This document shows, in pieces, positions 20,316-28,594 of a stretch of 58,486 nt of DNA. The stretch is from a virus. Made by a program: the position numbers and the translations under genes. Below the pieces are notes generated by a model. The model was not told where the DNA came from. It did not search any database and was given only the letters and a program-made list of their open reading frames with translations. Location of the stretch: the IMG/VR virus record IMGVR_UViG_3300008448_000089, positions 1-58,486 of that record, one strand, 5' to 3'. The stretch's first letter is position 1; every line of letters starts with the position of its first letter.

Positions 20316-20684
20316 TTATTGTGTAAAAGAAATAAAAATAATTGAAACTGATAGACTTATTGATAAAATGACATTTTTTAACTTTAATTTTTTAGTTTCC
20401 TTTTTTCTTTTGTCCTCTATGTAATTAAATTTATCCAACATAGAATAAACTATACTATCTCGTAATATTTGACTGTTTTTTCTATACATTTTCAGCTCTA
20501 CATTCTTGAGACTGTCAATCTTGAATTGACTAACTATAAACCTGTCTTTCATTTCATTAAGGGATTTATAGAAGTTCAAATCCCTTTCATAAGATTTATC
20601 TAAAGATATAGAATCATTATCCAGAGAATACACCATTAATGGCAATGTATTAATTACGATGAATAAAAACATAATTTTTCTCAT
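20316..20684 (-). CDS. Exported coiled-coil protein with C-terminal TM
   Basis: 122 residues. Signal peptide (MRKIMFLFIVINTLPLMVYS), a long coiled coil (SYERDLNFYKSLNEMKDRFI, FKIDSLKNVELKMYRKNSQI) and a C-terminal membrane segment (NVILSISLSVSIIFISF). This could span the periplasm. It lies near the short lipoprotein and multi-TM genes; function unknown. Confidence 0.75.
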   Translation of the reverse strand: MRKIMFLFIVINTLPLMVYSLDNDSISLDKSYERDLNFYKSLNEMKDRFIVSQFKIDSLKNVELKMYRKNSQILRDSIVYSMLDKFNYIEDKRKKETKKLKLKNVILSISLSVSIIFISFTQ

Positions 20685-20721
20685 GCTATAAATTTAAAAT
20701 AAAAATCAATAAAAAACAAAA

Positions 20722-20747
20722 ACCACCCCCTGAATACAGAAGGTGGT
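20722..20747 (-). terminator. Intrinsic terminator after 20767-21504
   Basis: Minus strand ACCACC-TTCTGTATTCAGGG-GGTGGT followed by TTTTTGTTTTTT, 20 bases after the stop codon of the paralogous gene at 20767. Strong stem and U-tract. Confidence 0.85.
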
Positions 20748-20766
20748 CTTTTACATGAGATATTAT

Positions 20767-21504
20767 TTATAAGCTTAAATCTCTGTTATTTTTATAGATG
20801 AATTTGAATATCTTTTTCAGATCTCTGGAAAAGGTTGTTTTGTTCACTTTGGAATCATGGTCGATATCACACGAATCCATTATATGATAAATAAAATTTG
20901 ATATGTGTTCATAAAAAATGTCAAAATCCATCTCTGAATCTGGATCAATTATTTCCTGAAGATACATAGACCCTCCAATGAAACTCAATGCGTCTATGTT
21001 GGACATTATCCAGTCCTTGTAAACCGCTAATTTTTTTCCTTGGTGAATTGCAGGATTGTACTTGTAAAAATTTGAGAACTCTTTACTGAACACATCAATG
21101 TCAAGGGAATGAAAATGCATCCCTGACAATCCGTCCAAACTACAAGCTAACTCATCCCTAAGTGATAGGACGGCATCCATCTCGTTATATATGCCGTCAC
21201 AAGCAATGAAGTTAAAAATGTCTTCTGGATCAGGTGAAAATTTTATACTATCTGAAGCACAATCCATAAATTCATTGAATTCGCTCATAATAATTTCTGT
21301 AATTTCACCCATTGGTATTTTTTCGCTAATGGGCTTACCTTCGTATTTTACTCTCAAATAAAATGCATTTGCATAAATAAATCTTGTTACCTCATCATCC
21401 GTAGAGAAAGCCTCCACGAAATCTTTAATAAATTTTTTGTTTTTGTAGAATTTGTAAAGTCTTCTACTGCTCCAAGCCGTCGATGTTTCTACTATAATTT
21501 CCAT
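20767..21504 (-). CDS. Hypothetical protein, paralog of 45652-46458
   Basis: 245 residues from ATG at 21504 (MEIIVETSTAWSSRRLYKFY); an extension to 21585 would include the upstream terminator and was rejected. FYKYNPAIHQGKKLAVYKDWIMSNIDALSFIGGSMYLQ aligns with LMKYNPVIHKGSKYNCYKNHILTDPFGLMVFGSSMLFQ of the gene at 45652, and both end in a KRIF/KKIF helix. It is all-helical, acidic and soluble. It is flanked by terminators on both sides, so likely a single-gene unit. The family and function are unknown to me. Confidence 0.85.
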   Translation of the reverse strand: MEIIVETSTAWSSRRLYKFYKNKKFIKDFVEAFSTDDEVTRFIYANAFYLRVKYEGKPISEKIPMGEITEIIMSEFNEFMDCASDSIKFSPDPEDIFNFIACDGIYNEMDAVLSLRDELACSLDGLSGMHFHSLDIDVFSKEFSNFYKYNPAIHQGKKLAVYKDWIMSNIDALSFIGGSMYLQEIIDPDSEMDFDIFYEHISNFIYHIMDSCDIDHDSKVNKTTFSRDLKKIFKFIYKNNRDLSL

Positions 21505-21544
21505 ATTTACAAATTTAAAGAATGAATCATATAAAACGTAAAAA

Positions 21545-21565
21545 CCCGCGTTCAAGTTACACGGG
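21545..21565 (-). terminator. Intrinsic terminator after 21589-21771
   Basis: Minus strand CCCGTGT-AACTTGA-ACGCGGG (7 bp with one G-U) followed by TTTTT, 24 bases after the stop of the 60-residue gene. It separates that operon from the 245-residue paralog gene. Confidence 0.78.
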
Positions 21566-21588
21566 CTTTTCAACATACTGTTCAAATG

Positions 21589-21771
21589 TTAGTATCTTAA
21601 TATATTATAATGAACGGTAAGTATCCATCCATTATTGTTAGCAACCATGTGTGAGTTAATAATGTCTATACTATTGTTACCGAAACTTTTTTTCCAATCT
21701 TCGATCTGTTGATTTAATTCATTTGCAGCATTTTCAGCTACAACTGAAGAGGAGCCAAATATTTTAATCAT
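21589..21771 (-). CDS. 60-residue hypothetical protein
   Basis: MIKIFGSSSVVAENAANELNQQIEDW followed by SHMVANNNGWILTVHYNI. Small soluble alpha/beta protein, last gene of its operon before a terminator. Proteins with this VAxNxxGWILTVxY ending are common in phages; function unknown. Confidence 0.77.
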   Translation of the reverse strand: MIKIFGSSSVVAENAANELNQQIEDWKKSFGNNSIDIINSHMVANNNGWILTVHYNILRY

Positions 21772-21776
21772 ATTTT

Positions 21777-22163
21777 TTATTTGAATAAATTAATAATGTT
21801 CTGTGTTCCAGCAGGATTCATCGAATGTACAAACATTTGTGGATAATCAATATGATTTGTATCATAAAGTTGTTTCATAAACTTGGCAGCATCATAACCT
21901 GTCTTTGAGGATCCTTCTATAGCGTTGTAGTATGCTTCAATGGACTCATACATTTCTCCAACATAATGTTCTTCAGCAAGATCGTGGTCATAAGAAATGT
22001 GGGTAATTTGTTTAATGTTTTTTTCTAAAACTTCAACAAATTGTTCGTAATTCCTTACAACAATCCATTCCTTCAAATATATTTCCTGTAAGTTACCTAT
22101 TCTGGCAAACATATATCCAAAACAATCTTTTGGTTCTCTAACATCATCTAAAAATAACTTCAT
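21777..22163 (-). CDS. cREC-type receiver-like protein (copy 1)
   Basis: 128 residues. The motifs FLDDVREP (N-terminal strand and acidic pair), HISYDHDLAEEH and KTGYDAAKFM, plus MFVHSMNPAGTQNIINL at the end, match the cyclic-phosphate-processing receiver-like (cREC) family of REC-fold proteins. By genome context, that family is tied to RNA end or cyclic-phosphate processing. The acidic residues probably bind metal and form the active site. A second copy is at 50244. It overlaps the secreted protein gene upstream by ATGA. Confidence 0.88.
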   Translation of the reverse strand: MKLFLDDVREPKDCFGYMFARIGNLQEIYLKEWIVVRNYEQFVEVLEKNIKQITHISYDHDLAEEHYVGEMYESIEAYYNAIEGSSKTGYDAAKFMKQLYDTNHIDYPQMFVHSMNPAGTQNIINLFK

Positions 22164-22513
22164 AATTTTTTGCTTCTTTTTGTTTTGGGGTCAATTATAT
22201 TACCCACATGAGCAGGGTAGTGTCCAATAAGTTTAAGATTATCTGTAAACAAAACAAAATGTTCTGCCTCCTCTCTTTTGTCTGTATAATAAATTACAGT
22301 GTCAGCATTAGAAATATGATCCACAAAGTACCAGTGATGCGGTTCACTTCTTTTTTGGTAATCATTTGTTTTCTTTATGACCCAATCTGCTTCACTAAAA
22401 TATCGCACTTTATAAACTAAAAAATGAGCGTATTTTTTATTGTCAGCGACAAATATTTTTTGTCCTAATCCCAAACTAGGAATCAGTAACAAAATAAAAA
22501 ATATCTTATTCAT
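22160..22513 (-). CDS. Exported DUF6150-like protein
   Basis: 117 residues with a signal peptide (MNKIFFILLLIPSLGLGQ). The mature part has two repeats of the type KIFVADNKKYAHFLVYKV and ADTVIYYTDKREEAEHFVLFTDN with a WYFVD between, as in the small exported DUF6150-like proteins of Bacteroidota. Host-like origin likely. Function unknown. Confidence 0.8.
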   Translation of the reverse strand: MNKIFFILLLIPSLGLGQKIFVADNKKYAHFLVYKVRYFSEADWVIKKTNDYQKRSEPHHWYFVDHISNADTVIYYTDKREEAEHFVLFTDNLKLIGHYPAHVGNIIDPKTKRSKKL

Positions 22514-22689
22514 TTTTTTGTTTTCTTAGAAGCTTTGAAATTATCTAAAATTTCTTTTACTGTCCACGGATGAGCTAAATAATCGTTTTTGAAAGGTATC
22601 AAATTAAAATTTTTTTTAATTAAAAAACTTCTTAACTCCTCCTCCTTCAATGAATTTTGTCTGGCAACAGTTTTAATACTCCTGAGCAT
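22510..22689 (-). CDS. 59-residue hypothetical protein
   Basis: ATG at 22689; it overlaps the next gene by ATGA. Basic helical sequence (MLRSIKTVARQNSLKEEELR, SFLIKKNFNLIPFKNDYLAH) with PWTVKEILDNFKASKKTKK tail. A small DNA- or RNA-binding role is conceivable; no family recognised. Confidence 0.65.
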   Translation of the reverse strand: MLRSIKTVARQNSLKEEELRSFLIKKNFNLIPFKNDYLAHPWTVKEILDNFKASKKTKK

Positions 22690-22691
22690 TT

Positions 22692-22853
22692 TTATTTTTT
22701 AGGTTTCATTTGCTTGGTAGGCTTTTTTCTAACACGGTGACTGGTGTTTTTTGGATTGGTATCGAAATTCTCCTCGACCCATTCATCTTTACCCAACTTT
22801 TTGTTCGGTCTTGATCCAAGCGAATCTTTTTCTGAGTGAATGTTATTTGACAT
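22692..22853 (-). CDS. 53-residue charged protein
   Basis: ATG at 22853, stop at 22692. Highly charged and likely disordered (NNIHSEKDSLGSRPNKKLGK, DEWVEENFDTNPKNTSHRVR, KKPTKQMKPKK). It sits between the 59-residue gene and the DHFR gene with 2 and 9 base gaps. Possibly a phage nucleic-acid-binding peptide. Confidence 0.6.
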   Translation of the reverse strand: MSNNIHSEKDSLGSRPNKKLGKDEWVEENFDTNPKNTSHRVRKKPTKQMKPKK

Positions 22854-22862
22854 TTTTTTAAT

Positions 22863-23228
22863 TTAAAATCTATAATTAAATATTTTACAAAACTTATTTA
22901 GATTGGTTAGATCCGGAAAAGTCACGTTTCCTATACTATTATCATCAATATGTGATATGTGAAGTTCAGTAAACATATGACAGTATTTTTCATAGGTTTT
23001 TTTGCCACCAATACACCAATCAACATCAGTAATAAATTCACCTCTGATGTCCTGAATAAGCTGTCTGCCTTTTAACGTAGGTAGACTTTGAAAAGTTACA
23101 TATCCGGCCAGTAATCTGCTATTGTAAGTTAAATTCTTAAAATGTTTTAGGTCTTCACTGTTATGCCATAACAATTTATCATCAATTCCGATGAATCCTA
23201 AATTATTAATCGCTAGGATGGCTTTCAT
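22863..23228 (-). CDS. Dihydrofolate reductase, short form
   Basis: 121 residues against about 160 in bacterial enzymes. The motifs are present: AILAINNLGFIGIDDKLLWHNSEDLKHFK (the folate-binding D/E and LPW-like LLW region), GYVTFQSLP (the GRKTWESL-equivalent), WCIGGKKTYE (the GG motif for NADPH) and LHISHID. The C-terminus is truncated or reduced compared with the family. Would reduce dihydrofolate for thymidylate and purine synthesis during phage replication. It overlaps the upstream gene by ATGA. Confidence 0.88.
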   Translation of the reverse strand: MKAILAINNLGFIGIDDKLLWHNSEDLKHFKNLTYNSRLLAGYVTFQSLPTLKGRQLIQDIRGEFITDVDWCIGGKKTYEKYCHMFTELHISHIDDNSIGNVTFPDLTNLNKFCKIFNYRF

Positions 23229-23620
23229 ACTATTTCTATACAGATTTTTTTTTCTTCGGTTAAATTTAATTTAGGTCTAAAATCATCAAGAACCATGACA
23301 ATTAATGCATCACGAAAATCTGGTTCCATATCTTTCCAATACAAACAATGTTGAGTTCTGTAAAATACTATTCTTTTTTCAGATAATTTTAAGTCAAGAA
23401 TTTCTGCACAGTCTTTAATCGTACAAATATCAAAAAACTCTTTATTAAACATTTTTTTAAGAGAATTTATTACACCCTCTATTTTTAAATTTGGAGGTAT
23501 GTTTCCCTCAGATATCATGAATTTTTCAATTAGGATATCTACTTCCTCATAAAGAGTTTTGAACTCTTTATTTTTATTTGAACCTCCTAAGTGTTTTAGA
23601 AAAATATTTAATAATGACAT
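23225..23620 (-). CDS. Hypothetical protein
   Basis: 131 residues, helical; N-terminal LLNIFLKHLGGSNKNKEF, then EGVINSLKKMFNKEFFDICTIKDCAEIL and a short C-terminal strand. Three cysteines without clear spacing. Adjacent to DHFR with an ATGA overlap. Function unknown. Confidence 0.78.
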   Translation of the reverse strand: MSLLNIFLKHLGGSNKNKEFKTLYEEVDILIEKFMISEGNIPPNLKIEGVINSLKKMFNKEFFDICTIKDCAEILDLKLSEKRIVFYRTQHCLYWKDMEPDFRDALIVMVLDDFRPKLNLTEEKKICIEIV

Positions 23621-23626
23621 ATATAA

Positions 23627-24184
23627 TTAAATTATTTTTTTTAATTGTTCTATGTTGTTGAAATGTATCAAATGCTCAAAACCATAGAATCCTGTTTTGG
23701 TTCCTCTTTCTCTTAGTTTAGGATCCATGATCAAATCATCTGATTGATACTTATTTAATATTTCTTTTTTTGCTAAACCACACACATAAACATATCTACT
23801 CTGCCATCTTATCATAATTATTTCATGATTGTAACTCTTCTTGAATATTACTGGAAACTGCCCATATCTCACGGTTTTTATTCCAACATTTAAACCTATT
23901 TTCTTCAAATCAGATTTATGAAAATCTTTAGAATCTCCAACATCCCAATTAACTATTCCCTCTACTCCAAGAAACTTCTCTAAAGCCAATTCACCCAAAG
24001 TGCCGGTGAAAAATCTTTGATATAAAGATGAATTATCTATCTTGTGATTATTTTCTGATGGTTTAACTCGCTTGATTTCTTTTATAAAACGGTCTATTTT
24101 TTTTATGTCTTCCAAATCAATTTTAATTAATTTAAAATTTGAAGAATAAGGTTTTATAAAATTATCATAATTAATTTCAATCAT
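23627..24184 (-). CDS. PD-(D/E)XK-like nuclease (putative)
   Basis: 185 residues. TGTLGELALEKFLGVEG supplies a helix with conserved Glu. WDVGDSKDFHKSDLKKIGLNVGIKTVRYGQFPVIF resembles the D-x(n)-xIK catalytic core of restriction-type folds. IIMIRWQSRYVYVCGLA then forms the next strand, as in phage endonucleases. The active-site ExK is degenerate (GIK), so catalysis is uncertain. The gene is in the DHFR operon. Confidence 0.7.
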   Translation of the reverse strand: MIEINYDNFIKPYSSNFKLIKIDLEDIKKIDRFIKEIKRVKPSENNHKIDNSSLYQRFFTGTLGELALEKFLGVEGIVNWDVGDSKDFHKSDLKKIGLNVGIKTVRYGQFPVIFKKSYNHEIIMIRWQSRYVYVCGLAKKEILNKYQSDDLIMDPKLRERGTKTGFYGFEHLIHFNNIEQLKKII

Positions 24185-24195
24185 ATAAAATACTA

Positions 24196-24408
24196 TTAAT
24201 CTATTAATTCGTAAAAAGAATTTTTTGTTTCTGCTAATTTAGTTTCAAAATCAATTCTAATTATTCTTGAAGTTATCAACACTTCACCTTCATAAAAACC
24301 CTCTCTTTTTCCAATTAGTTTTCCCATTAAACAATAACTTGTTCCAATGTCATTTAATTTCCAATCAACCAATTGATATTTTGGTTTATTAATTATTTCA
24401 TCTATCAT
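24196..24408 (-). CDS. Small beta-rich hypothetical protein
   Basis: 70 residues; a strand-rich body (KYQLVDWKLNDIGTSYCLMGKLIGKREGFYEGEVLITSRIIRID) suggests an OB-like barrel. It sits 11 bases before the nuclease-like gene in the same direction. No family recognised. Confidence 0.75.
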   Translation of the reverse strand: MIDEIINKPKYQLVDWKLNDIGTSYCLMGKLIGKREGFYEGEVLITSRIIRIDFETKLAETKNSFYELID

Positions 24409-24421
24409 TTTTTTAAAACTA

Positions 24422-25180
24422 TTAATAATTATTTTTGTATATGTGTATAGAGTTAAAGATATTAAAAATAGTAAATTCTATTTTGAATGATGGTGTATGT
24501 TCTGAAACAAATCTATCCCAGTTTATATCGAAATTAAAAAATGTAATTCCATCCTTGAAGCTTCTTACTATTGCGAATAATTGAATTTCCCAAAAAATTC
24601 TTTTTTTATTAGAAATTGCACCATTTCTGCAAAGTCCCAATCTTAAATTTAATTCATTTCCACCTGTCTCTTCAAAATCAAATTCTGGCATTGAAAGGTT
24701 CTCTATATTTTCATAATCATAGAGGTCTGTAAAATAAACAAAAACAACTTGTTCTTCGACACCTTGGTCTTCTACTACCTCAGAATAAACTATTTTACCG
24801 ATCAATTGACTTCCGTCATCTTGATCTGATTCTTCCCAAGAAATTCTCTTGGAGGAATTGTTGTATTTATCACAGGCTCCAAAATAATTATCTGTAGCTT
24901 TTAATAAATTTGTAATATTAGAAGCAGATACAATTGGATTGTTTTCCCATACTGAAACATAAACTACCTTATTTTTATTCATTTTTATTTTTTTTATTTC
25001 TTTAAAATTATTATCATTATAAATGTTGTAAAGTTTCTCTGTAATTTTTGACATTTGTTCAAGAAAAAACTTTTGCTGTTCCTTCTCATCAAAAATTTCT
25101 ATAATAAGTCCCTTGTCTGAATTTTTTTTGTGCTTTTCAAACAAAGAATCTATTTTATAATAATTATCTCTTATTGTGCT
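24422..25180 (-). CDS. Hypothetical protein
   Basis: About 252 residues from ATG at 25180 (MSTIRDNYYKIDSLFEKHKK); an ATG at 25204 would add 8 residues. Helical N-terminal domain then beta-rich C-terminal part (VVFVYFTDLYDYENI, LNLRLGLCRNGAISNKKRIFWEIQLFAIVRSF). The short membrane gene upstream overlaps its start. Function unknown. Confidence 0.75.
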   Translation of the reverse strand, partial: STIRDNYYKIDSLFEKHKKNSDKGLIIEIFDEKEQQKFFLEQMSKITEKLYNIYNDNNFKEIKKIKMNKNKVVYVSVWENNPIVSASNITNLLKATDNYFGACDKYNNSSKRISWEESDQDDGSQLIGKIVYSEVVEDQGVEEQVVFVYFTDLYDYENIENLSMPEFDFEETGGNELNLRLGLCRNGAISNKKRIFWEIQLFAIVRSFKDGITFFNFDINWDRFVSEHTPSFKIEFTIFNIFNSIHIYKNNY

Positions 25181-25316
25181 CATTCCTTTTAAATAAAAAC
25201 ACAATAAAATCTACAGTGAAAAGAAATATATATATAAAAACAGAGGACACAAGAGCACATATTACAAATATTACAATAAACAAAAAATATAGAGATGATT
25301 TTATTTTTTCTAACAT
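25164..25316 (-). CDS. 50-residue membrane protein
   Basis: ATG at 25316 opens 50 codons with one or two hydrophobic helices (YFLFIVIFVICALVSSVFIY, IFLFTVDFIVFLF) and a basic end RNEHNKR. It overlaps the next gene's start by 17 bases. It may be a real small membrane gene; support is position and composition. Confidence 0.5.
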   Translation of the reverse strand: MLEKIKSSLYFLFIVIFVICALVSSVFIYIFLFTVDFIVFLFKRNEHNKR

Positions 25317-25319
25317 ATT

Positions 25320-25526
25320 CTATTGCCATTTAAAAGGATTTCTTTTTCCTCTGATATCCATTTCATCTGATAATCCACGTATCCCGTAATACAAAAGACC
25401 TGAAATAAATGCTAATAACAAATATAGATAACTTAATGGATTATACGGATTTATCCTATGTCTTAAAAATCCGTTTTCATTTTTCTTTTCTTGAAGTATG
25501 TAAATTTTTGTCAGAATTTTTCTCAT
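25320..25526 (-). CDS. Small membrane protein
   Basis: 68 residues with one membrane segment (YLYLLLAFISGLLYYGI) flanked by basic regions. It starts 3 bases after the PEP synthase stop, so it is likely expressed from the same transcript. Function unknown. Confidence 0.7.
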   Translation of the reverse strand: MRKILTKIYILQEKKNENGFLRHRINPYNPLSYLYLLLAFISGLLYYGIRGLSDEMDIRGKRNPFKWQ

Positions 25527-25529
25527 ATT

Positions 25530-27929
25530 TTATTTACTTAATATTTTTAAAACTTTTAATATTGAATCTGGTGTCACAGAAATACTATCTATACCCTCTT
25601 CAACCAGAAACTTTGCAAATTCAGGAAAATCAGATGGTGCTTGACCGCAAATTCCAACTTTAGTGCCGGTTTTTTTACCAACTTTTATAAGATGAGATAT
25701 AGCTCTTTTTACTGCAATATTCCTTTCATCATAAATGTGAGCGACTAATGCAGAATCCCTATCCAACCCTAAAATTAATTGAGTTAAATCATTAGACCCT
25801 ATTGAAAAACCATCTATATGTTCGGCAAATTCCTCAGCCATAAATATATTAGATGGAAGTTCAGCCATTAAATAAATCTCTAGACCCCTTTCACCTCTTT
25901 TAAGCCCATACGATTCCATTACCTTATAAACTTTTAGTAATTCCTCTACTGTTCTACAAAATGGGATCATAATTACAACATTGGTTAAACCCATTTTTTC
26001 CCTTACTCTTTTTAGGGCTTTTAATTCCATACCAAATGCCTCTTTGTATTCAGTGGAATAGTATCTTGAAGCACCTCTCCAACCTATCATAGGGTTTTCT
26101 TCTTTCGGCTCAAAATAAGTACCTCCTAATAAGTTTTCATATTCATTGGATTTAAAATCTGATAATCTTACAATTACTTTATTCGGATAAAATGCTGTAG
26201 CAATTTTTGCTATACCATAAGATAATCTTTTAACAAAAAAAGTTTCTTCATCATCATACCCCCTTATTGTTTTTTCAATTTCATTTGTAAGATTTTCATC
26301 ACCAATTTGCTTATGTTTTAGAAGAGCAAGTGGATGTACCTTTATATAATTATTAATTATAAATTCTTCTCTGGCAAGTCCTACACCTGAATTTGGTAGA
26401 TGTGAAAATTTAAAAGCTATATCCGGAGATGCAACATTTAGCATTATGGGTGTCTTAACCTTGGGCAGATCATCAAGGTTTGTTTCTATTTTTTCATAAT
26501 CTAAAAACCCTTCGTAAACAAATCCAGTATCACCCTCACTACATGATACAGTGACCTTTTGATTATTTTTAATTATATCTGTGGCATTTCTACACCCTAC
26601 TATTGCAGGTAAACCTAACTCTCTGGCAACTATTGCAGCATGACAAGTTCTACCACCTTTGTTAGTAATGATTGCAGAAGCTTTTTTCATAATTGGCTCC
26701 CAATCAGGATCTGTCATATCTGTTACCAAAACTGAACCCTCAACAAATTCAGAAGCATCAAAAGAACCATCTCTACCATCTAATGAGAACATAATTGTTG
26801 CTTCTCCAGAGGCAACCCCGTCTCCAACTGCTATGCCTTTTATTAATGGATTTTGACCTTCTGAATTAATATTATATTCTACTAAAGTTCTATTTCTTTT
26901 TTGAGAATGAATTGTCTCTGGTCTTGCCTGAACTATATAAAGTTCCCCCGTTAATCCATCTATAGCCCATTCAACATCAACAGGACACCATTTATTTTTC
27001 AATTTTGAATAGTATCTTTCTATTGAACTAACCCACTTTGCTATCTCTAATACTTGTTTATCAGTTATGCAAAAATTGTTTTTTTGATCATCGCTTACTT
27101 GTATTGTTTTTGTAAGTTTACCATGATCTTCACCATAAATCATTTTTTTATCCTTAAATCCAAGTTTCTTTTCTATGATTGAAGAATATCCCTTTTCCAA
27201 CAAAGGTTTAAAAACAATAAATTCATCAGGTGATATTGCACCTTGAACAACCATTTCACCTAGACCATATGAACCATTAATTAGTATCACATCTTTAAAA
27301 CCACTTTCTGTATCTAATGAAAATGCAACACCAGATGAAGCTAAATCTGAACGAACCATTTTTTGTACACAAACAGAAAGACCTACATTAAAATGATCAT
27401 ATCCAAAAGTGTTTCTGTAAGATATTGCTCTATCTGTGAATAAAGATGCAAAACAATTTCTTACAGCCTCTATTATTGATTCTATTCCTCTAACATTTAA
27501 AAATGTTTCTTGTTGACCCGCAAAAGAAGCATCGGGTAAATCCTCAGCTGTTGCGGATGATCTGACTGCAACATCTGTCATTTCTTGATCATATTGCTTT
27601 GACAACTCTAAATATTTTTCTTTTATTTCATTTTTTAATTCCTCCGGAAATTCTCCATTTCTTATTATTTGTCTAACCTGAGATCCAACTTTTCTTAACT
27701 CTATTATATCTGAGTCATTTAAATTTGAAACTAAATCTTTTATCTTTTTATCCAGTTTATTATGTGTAATATAATCAAAATAACCTTTAACATTAATTGC
27801 AAAACCATTAGGTACTTTTATATTCATAGAATTAAGGTTTTGCAACATCTCTCCTAAAGAAGCATTTTTGCCACCAACTAAATTAATGTCGCCTAATGAA
27901 ACTTTGTTCAAATCAATAGTGTATTTCAT
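25530..27929 (-). CDS. ppsA: Phosphoenolpyruvate synthase (pyruvate, water dikinase)
   Basis: 799 residues, the normal full length of the enzyme. It catalyses pyruvate + ATP + H2O to PEP + AMP + Pi. Domains: N-terminal ATP-grasp-like part (GGKNASLGEML, AVRSSATAEDLPDASFAGQQETFLN), swivelling phosphohistidine domain with catalytic His430 in GGRTCHAAIVARELGLPAIVG, and C-terminal PEP-binding barrel (MIGWRGASRYY, SIGSNDLTQLILGLDRD, GICGQAPSD with Cys761 in place). No frameshift and all motifs are intact, so probably active. A complete PpsA in a phage is unusual; it would redirect carbon towards gluconeogenic or aromatic precursors. Followed by a small membrane gene. Confidence 0.95.
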   Translation of the reverse strand: MKYTIDLNKVSLGDINLVGGKNASLGEMLQNLNSMNIKVPNGFAINVKGYFDYITHNKLDKKIKDLVSNLNDSDIIELRKVGSQVRQIIRNGEFPEELKNEIKEKYLELSKQYDQEMTDVAVRSSATAEDLPDASFAGQQETFLNVRGIESIIEAVRNCFASLFTDRAISYRNTFGYDHFNVGLSVCVQKMVRSDLASSGVAFSLDTESGFKDVILINGSYGLGEMVVQGAISPDEFIVFKPLLEKGYSSIIEKKLGFKDKKMIYGEDHGKLTKTIQVSDDQKNNFCITDKQVLEIAKWVSSIERYYSKLKNKWCPVDVEWAIDGLTGELYIVQARPETIHSQKRNRTLVEYNINSEGQNPLIKGIAVGDGVASGEATIMFSLDGRDGSFDASEFVEGSVLVTDMTDPDWEPIMKKASAIITNKGGRTCHAAIVARELGLPAIVGCRNATDIIKNNQKVTVSCSEGDTGFVYEGFLDYEKIETNLDDLPKVKTPIMLNVASPDIAFKFSHLPNSGVGLAREEFIINNYIKVHPLALLKHKQIGDENLTNEIEKTIRGYDDEETFFVKRLSYGIAKIATAFYPNKVIVRLSDFKSNEYENLLGGTYFEPKEENPMIGWRGASRYYSTEYKEAFGMELKALKRVREKMGLTNVVIMIPFCRTVEELLKVYKVMESYGLKRGERGLEIYLMAELPSNIFMAEEFAEHIDGFSIGSNDLTQLILGLDRDSALVAHIYDERNIAVKRAISHLIKVGKKTGTKVGICGQAPSDFPEFAKFLVEEGIDSISVTPDSILKVLKILSK

Positions 27930-27980
27930 TTTATAAAATTTTATGGAATAAAAATAAACTTAAAAATTATAGAAAACAAA

Positions 27981-28008
27981 AATCCCGACCATTTATTTGA
28001 TCGGGATT
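27981..28008 (-). terminator. Intrinsic terminator after 28030-28590
   Basis: Minus strand AATCCCGA-TCAAATAAATGG-TCGGGATT then TTTTGTTTTC, 22 bases after the stop. It separates the DnaA-like/DUF2452 operon from ppsA; so ppsA likely has its own promoter in 27930-27980 or depends on readthrough. Confidence 0.83.
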
Positions 28009-28029
28009 TTATGAAATGATTTAAATTTA

Positions 28030-28590
28030 TTAATTATCTATTTGAACTTTGATATTACTGTTTTTTGAATTAATGTGAACAGATGAATCAACTGTAATGG
28101 AAGACCTGTTAGGGTTTGCCTTCCAGAATTCATGCCTGATAACTTGAACTAAATCGTAAGCATCTCTAGCACTTTGATCAACTTTTGGATTATAAATTCC
28201 CATGTTTCCATGTGTTCCAAAATTTTCACCAGAAACTATTTTCTTTAATTCATTACATTTTTTTCTGAATTCATCTCTATCAAAATGTACAGAATTCCAA
28301 TCTGGAGACAATTTGACATTTTCAACATCAGTCCAAGTTTTAATTTCTTCTCCTTTGCCCCAAGATCCTTTTGTTTTAATTTTTTTCTTGGTCATTTCAA
28401 CTATTTCACCCCTCATAGTTTTGTCTCCAATTTCTAAATCTTTCTTAGTTGTATTACGATTAATTATAAGATCTTCAATTGTTGGATGTTCTAATATCAT
28501 ATCAAATTGAAGTATTCCTATTCTAGAATAAAGATCTAAAGCTTTCTGAATTAATCTTAACTGTTCATTATTAAGTTCTAGTGTTGCCAT
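28030..28590 (-). CDS. Conserved phage hypothetical protein
   Basis: 186 residues. LNNEQLRLIQKALDLYSRIGILQFDMILEHPTI is a signature segment of a phage family found in many large phages. The later part is beta-rich (SSITVDSSVHINSKNSNIKVQID). No catalytic residues can be assigned. Last gene before the terminator at 27981. Confidence 0.85.
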   Translation of the reverse strand: MATLELNNEQLRLIQKALDLYSRIGILQFDMILEHPTIEDLIINRNTTKKDLEIGDKTMRGEIVEMTKKKIKTKGSWGKGEEIKTWTDVENVKLSPDWNSVHFDRDEFRKKCNELKKIVSGENFGTHGNMGIYNPKVDQSARDAYDLVQVIRHEFWKANPNRSSITVDSSVHINSKNSNIKVQIDN

Positions 28591-28594
28591 GTTT

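Noticed and set aside
20767-21585. Longer start at 21585 for the 245-residue gene
   Set aside because: The extension contains the terminator hairpin and U-tract at 21545-21565; the ATG at 21504 follows the A/T-rich start context.
21836-21848. Second DnaA box (TGTGGATAA) in the cREC gene
   Set aside because: It lies in coding sequence without other repeats and one such 9-mer is expected by chance in a window of this size.
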